Source of the DNA: Ligula intestinalis | Lineage: Eukaryota; Platyhelminthes; Cestoda; Diphyllobothriidea; Diphyllobothriidae | Direction: 5' to 3' | DNA: 64,000 nucleotides | Assembly: GCA_036362985.1 (NCBI GenBank) | Contig: JAYGXS010000003.1 | Coordinates: forward strand, 47,729,422 to 47,793,421 | Shown here: positions 39,152-51,907 of the stretch, one piece after another | How positions within the stretch are numbered: the stretch's first letter is position 1 | Layout: every line of letters begins with the position of its first letter | The notes under the pieces: model-generated | The model's database searches: none | Seen by the model: the letters and a program-made list of their open reading frames with translations, nothing else | Told to the model about the DNA's origin: nothing | Translations under genes and position numbers: made by a program

Positions 39152-40535
39152 TTGCCTGCGTAGAGGGTTGACAACTCAAGGTTCTCAAAGACCTTCTCCC
39201 CTTTTTCATCACGAAAGTACTGTCGCCGATTTTCCATTTCATTGCTTTAATATAATCCTCCGTCTTCCTGCAAGTTAATCTAATGGTTTTCAACACTAAA
39301 AACAGCTAATAGGGGTGGGGTAAGCAATACACAATCACTATGTTTGTCAGAGCGTCGACAGAATCTATATAGAGGTACTGATCGAACTACGTTTTGTCAA
39401 TTAGCCTACTTTTATAACACTTAAGATTGATATTTTGGGTTTGCTGGCTATAAATAAGGACGAATATAACTATCTGTGTTTGGTACAACAGTGGGCTTGC
39501 ATATTTGTTAGAAACGAGGTTTGGCTGGTCAGACCCCTTTTTAAGACTATAAGCACAGTAAAAAGATAAAAATTTACCTGACAAGCAACGTAAACTTATG
39601 CAAAAATGTGGATGCAAGTCGCCAATAAGCATCATAAAGTGAACCTTTTTCGTGTTTGGAAGACTATATCAACCCCGTCTGTTTTCCGGACCAAAAAGTA
39701 CAGTCATAAGTCAGCGCTTTCAGCAATCTCATAATCAACAATTTTCTTTACATTCCATGTAATTTCTGAGTATTACCAGCATGGTATAATAATCATTAGG
39801 TTCAAAAATTATCTTTATGTGAAGGGAAATATTTTACGAGAAGTCGCTCACTCAAAGATTAAAACTCGATAAGAAGGTACGATAGGTGGCTAATGTCATA
39901 AATTATTGGCAAAAATTCCTCATTCTGTTAAACCTTAGAAGCGATTGCTTGGCTTATGTTGTTATGTTGGTTATTTTGAGTATTTAACTTTTTTATTCCG
40001 ATTAACATTCCATTAGACGTATCAGTTACTCTAATATGATAAAAATATCAAAAAGTATAACTATCAAGCACTTTGAAACGCGCACAAATACACTGCCATC
40101 AGTTTAATTCCTTGCAACTTACAATCCTCAAAAATATACGCAGCAAGAAGGCGCAAGCTTTCCTAGATCGTCGATAGAACTGCACAGATAAAACTAGGTT
40201 TTGATTTATTGGCCGTGCGCAAGCCTTTTAAGAATTTGTTTATAGAGCATACCGCTCGCGAAGTAGGTAACAATGTACCAGAAAGCTGTTTGGAATCAGA
40301 TCATTTAAGCGTCATGATGAAAGTTTACTCGAGCAGAAACATTATAAATCGGAACCTCCAGGTTTTTTGAGACCGCTTTGATTCTATTGCCTTCCGAGGC
40401 AAAACACATTTCCAACTGATTGAGATGCCTTACCTAAAAGGGTATGTTTTGGATCCAGTTGTGGATGTGCTCAGACCGCAAAGTGTCGGGTTACGGAATA
40501 AGGCAGTCAACACGAAAATCAGGGGTTTACTCTGA
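39152..40535. other. 3' flank of cathepsin L, then no recognisable gene
   Basis: The first 350 bases align with the pseudogene's 3' flank. No further gene or repeat family is recognised up to the hammerhead-like repeat. Confidence 0.45.
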
Positions 40536-40539
40536 ACAG

Positions 40540-40850
40540 ACTCTGTATTGTCCCAGCAATCGACTCGTCGTCTTCCTCAGACTTGCATTTTCGCTTGTGC
40601 TGGCAATTTATATTTGCGCAATGCCTTTCAATCGGCCCGACGATGGGAAACGTGTACCTCCACCTACTCGCAGATCAGGTATCTTGACAATGACGTGTTG
40701 CCTAAGACTGTTAAATACAAAACCCATATATGCTACTGCTATCTGCTTATCGCCCTGATGATGAAGCCGCGATGGACCTCGAAACGTCAGGCGAATAAAA
40801 GTATTGCTCCAGAGGTGAAGTCATCTTCTTCTTCGCAGACCTTTTATTGT
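40540..40850 (+). repeat. Hammerhead-like repeat, family B, partial tandem arrangement
   Basis: The tail motif (TATTGTCCCAGCAATCGACTCGTC...) appears at 40546 and a second, related tail (TATTGCTCCAGAGGTGAAGTCATC...) at 40801, about 255 bases apart, with one hammerhead-like motif between (40751-40794). Tandem spacing of this kind is seen in self-cleaving retrozyme-type elements. Confidence 0.55.
40751..40794 (+). ncRNA. Hammerhead-ribozyme-like motif, family B
   Basis: CGCC, CTGATGA, hairpin around GCCGCGATGGAC, CGAAAC, GTC, AGGCG. CGCC pairs with GGCG across the motif, giving the longest stem I in the window, with one misfit base next to the core. Stem II is weak. Confidence 0.55.
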
Positions 40851-41542
40851 TTTCTCAGGCAGCAGTAGGCGCTATGAGGTCATGAGGGTGTTCAGTTCTA
40901 TCTGAGACAGATAAAGTTGATGTCTTTTTTGTACAGTGTGTGCCTAGGGGCGGTGTGTCTGGTTGCGTAAGTTAGATTGCGCAACGCTCAGTGAGTTTCA
41001 GTAGAACATGGACAGCGGCCACTTTTTACAGGCACCGGTGAAATTACCCAAGGGCAAGCTGATTGGTCTTGAGGCATCAGGGCGTTGAACAGAGACGAAA
41101 GCCTGAGCAAGCACGCCTATGGACTCTAGATACCAAATAAAAGCCTAGACACACACTTGGTCTATTCTGCAACATTGTATCGTAAGGGTGCGCGTGCCTC
41201 AGATCGTTAACATATATGAGTACGCCAGTTTTTTTGTAGACACCCCTATTTAGATTTACTATTTGTGGCTTTATCAGACGATGAGATATGTGGCCTTAGC
41301 TTTTAAACGTAACTTGTGTTAGAAGTATAAGAAAGCAATGTCAACTATATTAAGCAAATCTGCTAAAACACCCTAACGATTAAGTCAGTATGGTAGTAAT
41401 TCTGGTGGATTCTAAATAACTGCTTAGGAACTCCTGCTTGGGCAGTCAGGTTGCTGTTCCATAATGGTGGATTCTATACAGGCGGTAAGTTAGGCGTGTA
41501 AAATCGACCTAAGTGTGACTTAATTCATGACGCACGGCGCGG

Positions 41543-41660
41543 CATCGTAGCTCAGTTCGGTAGAGCATTGGCTGCGTAAAGGCTTTCATTGTTGTGCGGG
41601 TTCGACTACCGCCGACGCCGCGAGGGATTTTCACAATTGGGTCAACTAAATGTCAATATA
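41543..41660 (+). repeat. tRNA-derived SINE, family 3
   Basis: A box TAGCTCAGTTCGGTAGAGC and B box GGGTTCGACTA, then GCCGACGCC and TTTTCACAATTGGG. The ends GGCATCG and CGACGCC pair with one mismatch as a decayed acceptor stem, but the anticodon and T arms are not clean. A body fragment (TTTTTCACAATTTAATCAAC) recurs near 42108. Confidence 0.55.
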
Positions 41661-42955
41661 CTTTAGTAGGGTACGCCCCTGCTAACAAGAACCCACGTTA
41701 ATAACGATAAAAGAACCACCAGTAGCTTGAAATAATTGTGTAAATGCGGATAGTTTGGCTTTGTTTTTATACAGTATTCATTTTCAACGAACTTGAATAA
41801 TTGAAAATAACGTGAAGATAGAATATTTTAGCCTATGTTGTTATTGTTTTGATTTAACTACTTATATTATTTAGGTAGGTAGCTTTATTTGCGTTTTGCT
41901 TGCCGGTTAACTTACGAAAATGAAGTCATAGGATATGCTGTTATGTTATGTAAATGGAAATAAGAAAACAGTGTTTTCGAATAGAAAAACTTACTTACGT
42001 TGAGGTGTAAGTTTGGTTAGATTAAAATATAAAAAGCAAGGCGTTTTGCAAATGTGCATAGTTCATTTGTTTCAATTATGAAAATCTCCCAATGGGGCCG
42101 CCAAGTTTTTCACAATTTAATCAACTGAATGTTCGGGATTTGAACTTATGAACGGGCTTCTATTGAGGTGCCTGCATGTACCTACACTCTGTGAAATGAT
42201 AAGTTATCCGCTTGATTTTTGATAGGCCTGTAAATTCAGGTGTATTTTGTAGAAAACTACACAGAAGTATTAATGGTGTACTCATTTGGTAGCAAATTAT
42301 GTGTTAAGATTTAGTTCTTTGTTGCTACACATTCCTTTAGGATTTCTAAACTACAGCCTCTATGTTTTTTTTATAAGTAAAAACATGCATTCGTTAGGGT
42401 TACTAAGAGGACGTTATAAATGTCCCATAAAAGTTTGTAATGTGTTTTATACTTTTAAAAAAGCATTTTAAGCGGATATTGAAGAAATGCTTTAAGAGTG
42501 GGTTTTTTCTATTCTTAATTAATTACCGGTGCTTCATCAGCCTTCTGGTTCTTTAATACGAATATCTTGAAATTGGACATTTGGCATGCAATTGAGTACT
42601 CCTGAAAGTGTTTCAAAACCCTCAGCCAACCTTTATGAAGAATATGATCTCCAGAAGGCGTAATTCGTTACCCAAAGAGTGCTCAAGATAATATTTTGAT
42701 TCATGAGTTGTAGAAATTAAAAATGGTTCCTACCATAAGGATAAAAACTCATTCTACGTAAGAAGTTAAGCTTGGAGGGTATTTTTTGAAGAGATCAAAA
42801 GAGCTCTTTCAAAAGTCGGCATCCGGATAGGATGGTTATATCTATGAATCATGTCGTACGATAAGCAGTGTAAAAAATAAACGTATGCAATCCTTTATAA
42901 TTAAAAAAAACCTTTTTTTGCGAATTTGAAGTGTCATTTCAGGAGAAAGCTCATC

Positions 42956-43070
42956 AAGCGCACATTAACGATTAGATTTAGGTTTAAGATTAGGATAAAA
43001 AATAGGATTAAGGAAAGTATCGAGGTTTGGGTTCGCGTTAAGTTTAGGGTTTAGCTTAGCTGTCACATTC
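42956..43070 (+). repeat. Degenerate telomere-like (TTAGGG-type) tract
   Basis: Runs of TTAGATTTAGG, ATTAGGAT and TTTAGGGTTTAGC over about 110 bases. Flatworm telomeres are TTAGGG (family knowledge). The tract may be an interstitial remnant or a retroelement tail. Confidence 0.45.
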
Positions 43071-43130
43071 TGTCTTGTCCAATCCTGTCTATTTCAGTCA
43101 ATAAGCTTTTATTGCCAGCTTCCCGTCTGT

Positions 43131-43324
43131 ATGCGCTCTAATTCCGCAGCTTTCTTAGTTTGCTGTCTGTTGTGGCTTTTTGTTGAATTAATAAAACAAG
43201 CGCATGTCAGAAATTTCAGTTTTCAATGCTTTCCGCAGATGACAGTATGCGGCAATATTCGCGTAACACCGTCAAGTCTGCATGCAAACCCTTGCGGCTC
43301 GTACAGCGCTTACCCAACGAGCCC
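43131..43324 (+). CDS. Possible first exon of a secreted protein
   Basis: An ATG at 43131 opens a frame of 64 codons. Residues 5-22 (SAAFLVCCLLWLFVELIK) form a strong signal peptide or membrane helix, followed by a Cys-containing segment with four cysteines. The frame ends at a consensus donor CCGTAAGT (GT at 43325-43326), leaving phase 2. The acceptor-like TTGGATTTCAG near 44338 could start a next exon, but it does not keep the frame. No family is recognised. Confidence 0.25.
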
Positions 43325-43329
43325 GTAAG

Positions 43330-45375
43330 TTATACTGGGTGACAGGAAAAAATAAATCCTTAAAAGAAGGCATATTTAGATGCATAAAGTATGATTTATT
43401 GTCTAAGCTCTAATTTGCTTTACCAAAAACTGTCAAATCCAAAAAGGAATGTAAGAGAGGTCAAGGATAAGAAGTCGTTACATGTGAGTGACAAAAGTTT
43501 AAGAAAATAAAATAAAAGGACAAATTTTGAAAAGTTATAAATGTTTAATGTACTACTATTTTGCTGCGTTTCTTTTAGCGTTTATAACAGCTGTAATTCG
43601 GGAGGGAATAGAGAAAAATATGTTGTCTATTTTGGTTTTGTCGATATAAATATTTAGGAAGAACTCCAATTTCTGTTTTGATGAAAGATGTTTCGGAGAC
43701 TTGTCCCAGTTTCTCTTGATTGAGGCGAAAATATTTTCAATGGGTTTGAGGTCGCGACTGTTTGTGATGCATACTGTATTTTAACTGCCGCGTCCATGTC
43801 CCCTTCCAATAAAGTCAACATTGTTATGCTTTGGCTTTACGAGGATTCCTGCGCTCTATTTTGTTCCCTGATCTTGTATCACTAATCTTCGCATAAAATA
43901 ATTTACTTTTGCAAGAGTTTAATGTAAATTAATTGTTATTGCTTCCGGTTTTCTCTGATCCCTGGAGTGTATTTGATGTAATGGGACAGAGGTCTTGCTT
44001 AGGACTGCACGGAAAGGCAAAGCATTTGGGAGCCCTTGGTAAGAATAGAATAATGGCCAATGCTGCTTAGATTTATAACTTTGTCGGGTGTTTTTTCTTC
44101 ACATGTTTTAGTATTTCTGCCCAATTGTTGGTTTAAAGAGCGTGTTTAGTCGTTAGAAAATTGAACATGTCAAAATAAACTTTACTAGAAAGCTCTGATA
44201 ATGGACACATTTGTATGGTTCTTCCTCGAAAAGATGTCAGTTAACAAGCCAAAAATGTGCATGGTTTTGGAAACTGTAAGCCGCCTTATTTCTCGTTTTT
44301 AGTTTCAATAATAATTTTACATTTTCTTTGGATTTCAGTCCTTACCTCCGTTAGCCCTCTATACAACATCCGAAACTCTTCCTTGATTATAATGCCTCAT
44401 ACATCCTCCGCCTTTAAACGCGACGGTTCCTTTTGCTTCTGGATATATGCATGTTGTTGGAATACCCTACCAATTGGTACTGCTTATGCCGGCATTAGTA
44501 GCATTGTTTACCTGAATATAACTGATCCTGATAATAAAGCTCTTTCAGTGAAACAAAGCACTAGGTTGCCAAAAAACAGCATGACCAAAAATACATTTAT
44601 CAAACGGATTGCTTAGTACACTTCCCCGATTGCAAGGTAAAAGATCGAACGTGGCCCCACTCCGTTCTGAATATATTAGAATATCATCTTGCAGGATGGA
44701 GAATTTGTATCCATGTACAACACCTTCGTCGCCAATGCCTCTTGAGATTATCCTCGAAAGTGAAGTTCAGGCGTCATATCTAACAGAACGGAGAATGGCA
44801 CTCAGTAACTCATCTACATTCAGCCGGATTACAAATCGGTAGAAAAACATAAAATGAGGAAATTGAGGACCGAAGTAATGAGAAGGACGGGAAAGCTGTA
44901 GCTTTGGATAACGGAAAGGGGATTGATAGCACTGAAATGGCCTTTTCTGTGAAATACATCCTATTTATTTACTGCCAGTTTACAGACAAGGGCAAAAGAA
45001 ATATACAGTGAAAAAAAACACGCCTTAACAATTTTTCTAGTCTTGGCCAGTTAGCCCTGGTTTCCAGGAGAGAAAACTTTAACTCATTGAACGATCGAAC
45101 TTCGAGACAGTGGTCGGTTGACACAAGTGCATGGTGTTTTATTTTCACTTCATCCGTTATTTTGCGCCAAATAAAGGTGCATTGACGAACGGTTGCTCGC
45201 TATTGGCTGAACAACTAGCCGATAGCAGGCTGCAGAATCAGCATTACCTTACCATGAAGCTCTCCGCACGGTTCAGGGTCATCGGGCGTTGTCAGAGCGA
45301 AATAGAGTTTCCACCGTGTCGGTAGCCAACATTTGTGAAATTTTGCCGATAGAAGCGAATATACGAGTTCGAGGA
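43330..45375. other. No confident gene
   Basis: A 119-codon frame at 44257-44616 (+) and a 77-codon frame at 44609-44842 (+) overlap at their ends. Neither shows a known domain. Confidence 0.3.
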
Positions 45376-45379
45376 AGCA

Positions 45380-45840
45380 GTTCGGAAGAAGAAGAAGATG
45401 CGACCACTGGAACAAGAATTTTATTTTCCCGACGTTCCCGATTCTGTCGAAAATCCTTAATCAGAGGTTATCGAAGATAAGACGGAGACATGCGCAGATT
45501 GTGGTGATGCATGCACGGTTTGCACGGTATTTATAGTTCGCAGCGGTCATCCGCATGCGTACTATAATTACCCGCTCCTGTAACCACCGCTTGGGGGCTT
45601 TATCGGTGCGGTGATGGCTGGAAATTTTGCTTTGGACTCATTAATTGCAGTGATTTCGTTGTCCGTGTGGAATGTGGGTTTGATAATTGCGTGACAATTA
45701 TGCTGTCTGTCGTAAAAGTTACTGCTTGGCCCGGCCCTTCCCACAAGACTGATTCTATTGCTCAGGCAATGTTTCAGTACGCAGTATGGCAACGGCAAAT
45801 CGTTGCGCCTGTTGGCGGATTTGGAATTAATATTTGTCAA
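45380..45840 (-). repeat. Hammerhead-like repeat, family A, copy 4
   Basis: Minus-strand copy containing CGCAACGATTTGCC, GGCCGGGCC, GCGGATGACCGC, TATAAAT and the hairpin at 45428-45467, then the GTCGCATCTTCTTC tail. Confidence 0.75.
45428..45467 (-). ncRNA. Hammerhead-ribozyme-like motif, family A
   Basis: Minus strand: CCT, CTGATTA, extra A, stem GGATT/AATC with loop, GGGAAC, GTC, GGG. Here position 3 is the canonical C while 8 is T, and GAAAC has become GGAAC, so this copy is expected to be inactive. Confidence 0.55.
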
Positions 45841-46499
45841 CGCCAGAAAGGCACTTTCTATACAAGCTTAGTTTCGTAAAACAATTATGAGGATATGCGC
45901 AGATAAAATGTGCAAGTTGCAATAATTGGTCTTTTATGGCAATATTTGGCGATGTTTTGCAACTAGTTGTGAACTAAATAACATTAGGGGAAAAACTGCT
46001 TATGAAAATAGGACAGGCGTGTACGCTAGGCTAGTGCTACAATAGCTAAATAGGATCAGTGTTAAGATAAATATGCAGTCTGCAGTTAAAAGCATATAGT
46101 ATAGTTGACGACCTCATTTATATTGGCAAGTTCTTCCAAAGAAAGCTATATCTGGACGCAAAGAGTAAAGCACGTTTAGATGACGAGGATAAATAAGGGA
46201 GTTTTGATAAGTGTGGAATCTCTTAGGTTGTAAGGATGACTAACGGGCTAATGACAGAAAGCTTGGGGATATTTGTACTATTATAAAGACGAGAAAGGAG
46301 ACGAAAGCCCGCTTCTGATCTCCTTACTCAAAGAAATTTCAGCTTCGTTAATTAGCATCTATTGGATAAGGAAGTATTTGAAAATGTCAGATAACAAAAT
46401 TGAAGTTATTCGGGGAAATTGGGTCACCAGTACACCTCAATGAGTTCCGTTGCCAAAGAAATGCAGGGTAAAAATCCATTCGTCCGGCAATTAAAAACT

Positions 46500-48380
46500 A
46501 TGAATCTAGAATTCTCTAACTGGCTGCAGACAAGCGAAAAATTATATTCCGCTATTTTCAGAGTAGATTGAAAAACAAGGACCCGGCCGCAGTAATTAAG
46601 GATGATAATGGCGTGGAAGTCATTGAGGATGGTGGGAAATCCGAATGCTGCAACCGGTTTTTTGCCTCGGTATTCACTAGGGAAACCGATATTTAGTCTG
46701 ACAACGTAGACAGTGCTGTTGTAGACGTTGGTCTAGCGCTTTAATCTCAATTATTTCCAAATGTTCTTGTGAAAAGGGAGCTACAAAGTCTCAAAGAAGC
46801 GAAGTCATCCGGTCCAGACAATATACCGACCAAGTTCTTGAAAGAATTGGCAAGCGAGCTCTCGAAGCCCCTTGCACATATCTTTCATTCTTTTTTGAAT
46901 TAGGAAGCCTGCCATCTGATGAGAAAACAGCAAATATTTACCCGATATACAAAGGCGGCGCCGAACGAGGTTAAATAATTATCGGCCTGCCAGCCTAACT
47001 TGCATTTGGTGTAAGTTGAAGGAAACGATAATTAAGAAGGCGAAAATGCAGTTCCTGGAGGAGAACAACTGACTTTCAGGGCTTCAACATGGCTTCAGAC
47101 AAAACCACTCTCGTCCCTGCCGCCTAGTGCTCTCGACCGAGCAGTGGACTCATGCACGGCACGAAAATGATAGAATTGACGTCACCTAAACGGATTTCAA
47201 GAAGGCGTTTGACAGCGTCCCACATGAACGTCTGATGCATAACTTATCGGAAATAAGAATAAGAGGAAGGCTGCTGCCATGGATCGAAGATTTTCTCACA
47301 GGGTGATCGCAAACTGTGTGCATTGGTGACTCGAAATGAATCCCCACATGTGTTCTACGTGGCGTCCCCTAAGGCTTTGCCTTATGTCTACTGCTCTTGC
47401 TTATCTACATCAACGACTGTGTTGACAACCTGAGTTGCAGCGCCATCATGTTTGCAGATGACATCAAACTCTCGAGAGCCATTTGGTGTGACGCCGAGAG
47501 GCAAGCATTTTAAGAGAGTCAAAATCACCTTAGCAGCTGGTCTGTTCATTAGCAATTAAATGTTAACTTTAGTAACAGTGTGGTTTCAATAATAATAATA
47601 AGGTTTATTTGTAAGCACATCTTCGGAGCCGTCAAAACCCAGGCTCCGTTTAAGAAAGACCAATAAGCAGGATTCTCCCTTTCAGGGCGTCGTTTATAGG
47701 CCACCCCTTTCAAATGTTGGCGAACAGAAAGACCTCATTGTTTCAATAAACTCCTCGCTTTGTCCAGTTTAACAGTGTCTAAAGGCTGCTAAAGGCGCGA
47801 CGCAGGCGCTGTTTGCGATTGGAAGAGGGTTTGTCCACATCGACAAGGAACTCTTCAGAAAAACGTACGATGCGTTTGTTCAGTCCCACTTGGAGTATAC
47901 CGCCAAGGCCTGGTGTCCGTGGTTTAAAGAGGATTATCTGCAGCTTAAACGAGTGTAGGCGAGGTCTTAGAAGATGGTCAAGAAACTTGGTCATCTGCCT
48001 CATTATAACTGATTGACTGAACTTGATTTATCTCCTCTCAATTACAGGCCACTCAGTGGTGACCTCATCCAGGCCTATCGAATTGTCAGAGGCCGTGAGT
48101 GTGCCTTAGAATTTGATGAATTCTTTGAATTGGCTCGGATGGATCATCTACGGGGTCATCAATTTAAACTGCAGAGGAAACCGGCCCAAATAGACGTTCG
48201 ACGGGACAATTTCTCACAGTGTCTTCGGAGCGTGGAACGGACTCCCTGACAACGTGATCCTCTCAAATACTGATGACACTTAAACGCAAACTTGATGCTC
48301 ATTTTCTGAGAAACTGCGACAGATATAACAAACGTAGTTTCAGTAGCAGCAGATTGCACCTGGCTCACATCTGTCGCTGA
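46500..48380 (+). pseudogene. LINE reverse transcriptase relic (non-LTR retrotransposon)
   Basis: Plus-strand ORF2-type protein broken by several stops and frameshifts. Seen in order: RLKNKDPAAVIKDDNGVEV, FFASVFTRE, KSSGPDNIPTKFLKEL, GLQHGFRQNHS (near 47090), TDFKKAFDSVPHERLM (motif A), motif C as MFADDIKLS at 47449-47475, then after an insertion LEYTAKAWCPWFKEDY, LNYRPLSGDLIQAYRIVRG, LRGHQFKLQRK and a final KRKLDAHFLRNCDRY to a TGA at 48378-48380. The endonuclease is missing, which fits 5' truncation. The order and motifs match CR1/Jockey-group elements of flatworms. Confidence 0.85.
47593..47739. mobile_element. Short insertion with 10-bp target-site duplication inside the LINE
   Basis: GTTTCAATAA occurs at 47583-47592 and again at 47740-47749, flanking about 147 bases that begin with (TAA)n and continue GGTTTATTTGTAAGCACATC. 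The same sequence is found at 23936-24015. The LINE protein skips its middle part (about 50-60 residues) around this point, so the insertion came with or after a deletion. Confidence 0.7.
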
Positions 48381-51300
48381 TGTTAAGCCTACATGTGTAT
48401 TATTTATTTTTTGAGGTTGAATTATTTTGCAATTTTTCGATATGAATAGGGAGTGCAAGGACTGAATTCTTCTTCCCTTGGTAAAGTGGCTTAAAGTGAC
48501 TTAGAACGGAGTTCTAACAACGCCCAATGAAACCCTAGAAAACTTCGAGCAGAACTCTGTGAACAGTCAAAACAAATAACTAAGCCAGAGTTTATAATTT
48601 CTAATAATATCCCTTATAGAAGTGGATTGTATGCGTCGTTCTAAATTTATTACTATTCAGGATACCCTAAAAGACGGGAAATCTCCGTATAAGAAAACAA
48701 AAGTTTCAAAGATCTTTTCAAAGCGACTTAAATCTATAAAGTATAATCAAGTGATCCTTAGGCTCATTCATGAACACAAGTAATATACGCAAGGAATTGA
48801 GAAAAAGAATGACCTAGCTACTAAAATAGAAATGAAGAGGCTATAGCCGCCGTCAAACATTTATTTGCATCCCCGAACAAATGACTCACATCTGTCAGAA
48901 GCCAATGAATAAACAACGAATATCAGCACATCAATTTCTGCTTGCTAAATGAGGACATTAATAAAATGAGAAACAAATCGTGAATTTATTCAGCAATTAT
49001 TTTTCCGATTACTATACAGTCCATTGGTAATTAATTTCACCATCACTCGAACCAGTAGTACGCAGTCTTCAAGAGACCTAGGTAGGTGAGTGAACTGTTA
49101 AAACGCCATCATAAATGTATAAAATTCACCTTTAACGGGACAAATATAATCCTTAGTGCATCCTCAGCTAAATGATATGTGCTCTAACACCTTATCTTCT
49201 ATTACTAGGCAAGCTGGCCGTTGCAAACTCCTGCGGTGCCGATGAGAGTCCCAACAACGTTGTGCATCGCTTTTGACATTTTTGCGTTCATTTCTTCCGC
49301 TTCCTCCTCGATCTTCGCTGACGGAATCTTAGATCAAAAAGTCTTGGCAACCGCACCAATGTGTTTGTTCGATTTGACTCAGTGCACAACGGAGCGTTCC
49401 GCGTTCTCTCTGCCGGATTTTCCGAGGTGCCAAGGAAAACGTGGTCAGTGTCGAATGGCCAACGATGCTGTCGCCGAGGAGCCGTAGGACCAACTTCATG
49501 GAAAAAACTGCGCTGACGCTCTACCCCGCGTTCTTATATCTCTCTTGCCCCCATACTCCACATTCCCTACATGTTCCTGTCCCACTTACCTCCACCACTT
49601 CTAAGGACACGGTGAATATTTGCAGTCACAAAATCAACGCGGATCTGCTTATGTTCTCGCGCTGGAGCCCAAGTCGTTGGAGTAAGTATGCTCTATCCAA
49701 GGGTATTTTCGTGTTTTTCGGCACCGCCCAGCTTCCTGGACCCACAGACGTTCAAATTAACCTTTTCTTGGATGATCCAGCATAAAGGATTTAGGTGTAC
49801 TTTACACGTACAAGAAAGCGGTAACCCCTCTTGCAGATCGAAATTCCGCATAGGCTACACGGAGGTGTGGTTTCATATAGCATCCTCTATTCCTTACAGA
49901 AGTTTAAAGTTCACCCCATGTTTTTTTATCCTATCCTGGAATATTAATGGCACCTCTTTGGTCTCATGAAGGTCTCTGACCGTAGGAAAGATGAAAATTT
50001 TGAAAGATTGTGTTTGAAGACTAATTTTTTTGCCTGGATCCGGTATACGGATTGATGTCACTTAGCGTTAAAATTAAATTTCTATGGGTTTATACATACG
50101 AACCCAGCCCCTAATTCATGTCTCATGTTTTCTTTAGCCCTAATCTTCTAGGAATTACCAATCACATGGTAGGTCGGAGTCATTCCACTCGCAATTCTTC
50201 TCTCGTCACTTCAGCGTCCCTTATCTCCATATTAAAGTGTCCCCGATTTTTGAGTTTTCGTCTGGAACTGTCTTCCATTTGATATCAAGTTGTCGTCTAG
50301 ATTAGCAGCATTCAAAGTCAAATCACGCAATCCTTTAAAGTTGGAAGATATGAAGTCATTATTGTCTGTTCCCTTCTCAAACATGGAATTTTTTGACTAT
50401 AAAATGGGCCCTCTTGGGGTTTGATAAGGATTACCTTGATTGAAATTTCTTTCCTAATTTATTGATTTTGCCCTTTGCAGAGACAGTCTTCACAGCCGTT
50501 TTTTGTTTTTGCAACCATGTCTGTGACTTCCTGGGTCAAACATGAATCTTCATGCTGGGATGGTGACCTTCTTATATGTCTTCTCTAAAAACCTATGTGA
50601 ACTGCCACGATCTCTTTACTATCTATGCGGCCTTTGAACGTTCTCCTTTGTGTCAGCAGGCCGTTGACGATCGTGGCGAGCTCTGCTCTTTTTTTCACCT
50701 TGTCGGTGCAGACTAAAGTCTACAAGAGCGTATCATAGTTGCATGTCCGGCTATTCGGTGATGGTCTTGTGACTTCTACTGCCCCTCTTGAGTTTGAGGC
50801 TAGGCATACAGATAACGTCCGCATTGAGCTCCTCTGTCTCGACTTCGTTATGGTTGACCTCCGTAGCCAGCCGTACAGCTGTAAGTTGATTAATAGTGGT
50901 CTGTGCTGTAACTAGCTTCCTCCCATAATAAAGACCGTTTTAACTTGTAGGGACTTTATCACTACAAATATACAAAACGTCTTAGCAAATACGCAATGGA
51001 AAATTTTCGAGGGTAGACTAACTGCTAATAAGAGATTTACTAGACTATTCTAGTGAAAAAGTCGTAAAATCCAGTAAAGAGATTGACGGTTAAGATTAGA
51101 AATGATACAACTCACTTAGATCCTTCTCGATCCTAGCCGGCAGTAGTCAAGTAGTCGACTTGCCAAAGGATAACTCTGCGAGGACTGGATCCAAGTTCGT
51201 TGGGGTGTGAGTTGCAAAAATGGGGAGAAAACTCGTTTGCAAATTGTCGCTGGATTCTCCTGGAGCCCGAGAGTGATCACCAGAGAGGTGTCGTTGAAGG

Positions 51301-51907
51301 GCAAAATAAACAGCGGCAGGTGAGGAGAGAGTTGAGCGGTGGAGAGTGAGTAGCAAGATAGTTGCTGTCACGCGTCAAAACCGAAAGTGTGAAAAAGTGT
51401 TGTATTTAGTTTTAACAAACTTGGTTATTGATAAATTTAAACAACACGTAAGTAGGGCCAAGAGCCCACAAACTTCAAATGATTCCTCCACCACGTATCT
51501 CCTCACATTTGTGTCCAGTTAAATAACTCCTGTTGTTGTGTAACGTGCAATTCCCACGCACATGAGCAAACAAATTCACGATATTATTCGATATTTTGAG
51601 AAACAGTTCCTACATTCTCTCAATTAAGGACTTTCAAGCTGAAGTATATGCCCGTCCTTGACAGCGTATGTGTCTTTATATCGGTTATCATCTTGTCCAG
51701 ACTTATATTCTCTTTGCGATTTAAACATGTGTATAAGCGTGCAAGTAACTGATGACAATTATTCCTTTTTTCCGCAAAAAACTGCGGTTTTTATGTAAAA
51801 GTGTGGAGCATTTTCAAAATGGCGCAAATTTTAGTTGATTTACCATTTGTCTAACTTAACCAAAGTGGCCTTGACAATGTGACTACGGTAACGCGCTAAT
51901 ACAAATC
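48381..51907. other. No confident gene
   Basis: Frames at 49221-49487 and 49441-49785 (+) are the longest and show no family. The segment 50700-50890 (+) has a weak resemblance to a LINE endonuclease (RIELLCLDFVM) but is too decayed to call. Confidence 0.3.

Noticed and set aside
41543..41625. Possible tRNA gene
   Set aside because: A and B boxes are good, but the acceptor stem has a mismatch, the T stem is imperfect, the anticodon arm does not close and the spacing between boxes is too long. A second copy with the same follow-on sequence at 26455 shows it is a SINE.
49221..49785. Two overlapping plus-strand frames of 88 and 114 codons
   Set aside because: No domain, no splice context and no match between the frames. 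They are probably chance frames in a GC-richer patch.
50700..50890. LINE endonuclease fragment on the plus strand
   Set aside because: Only a weak match (RIELLCLDFVM and a VYRPPSC-like remnant) with frameshifts on both sides. This is too little to call.
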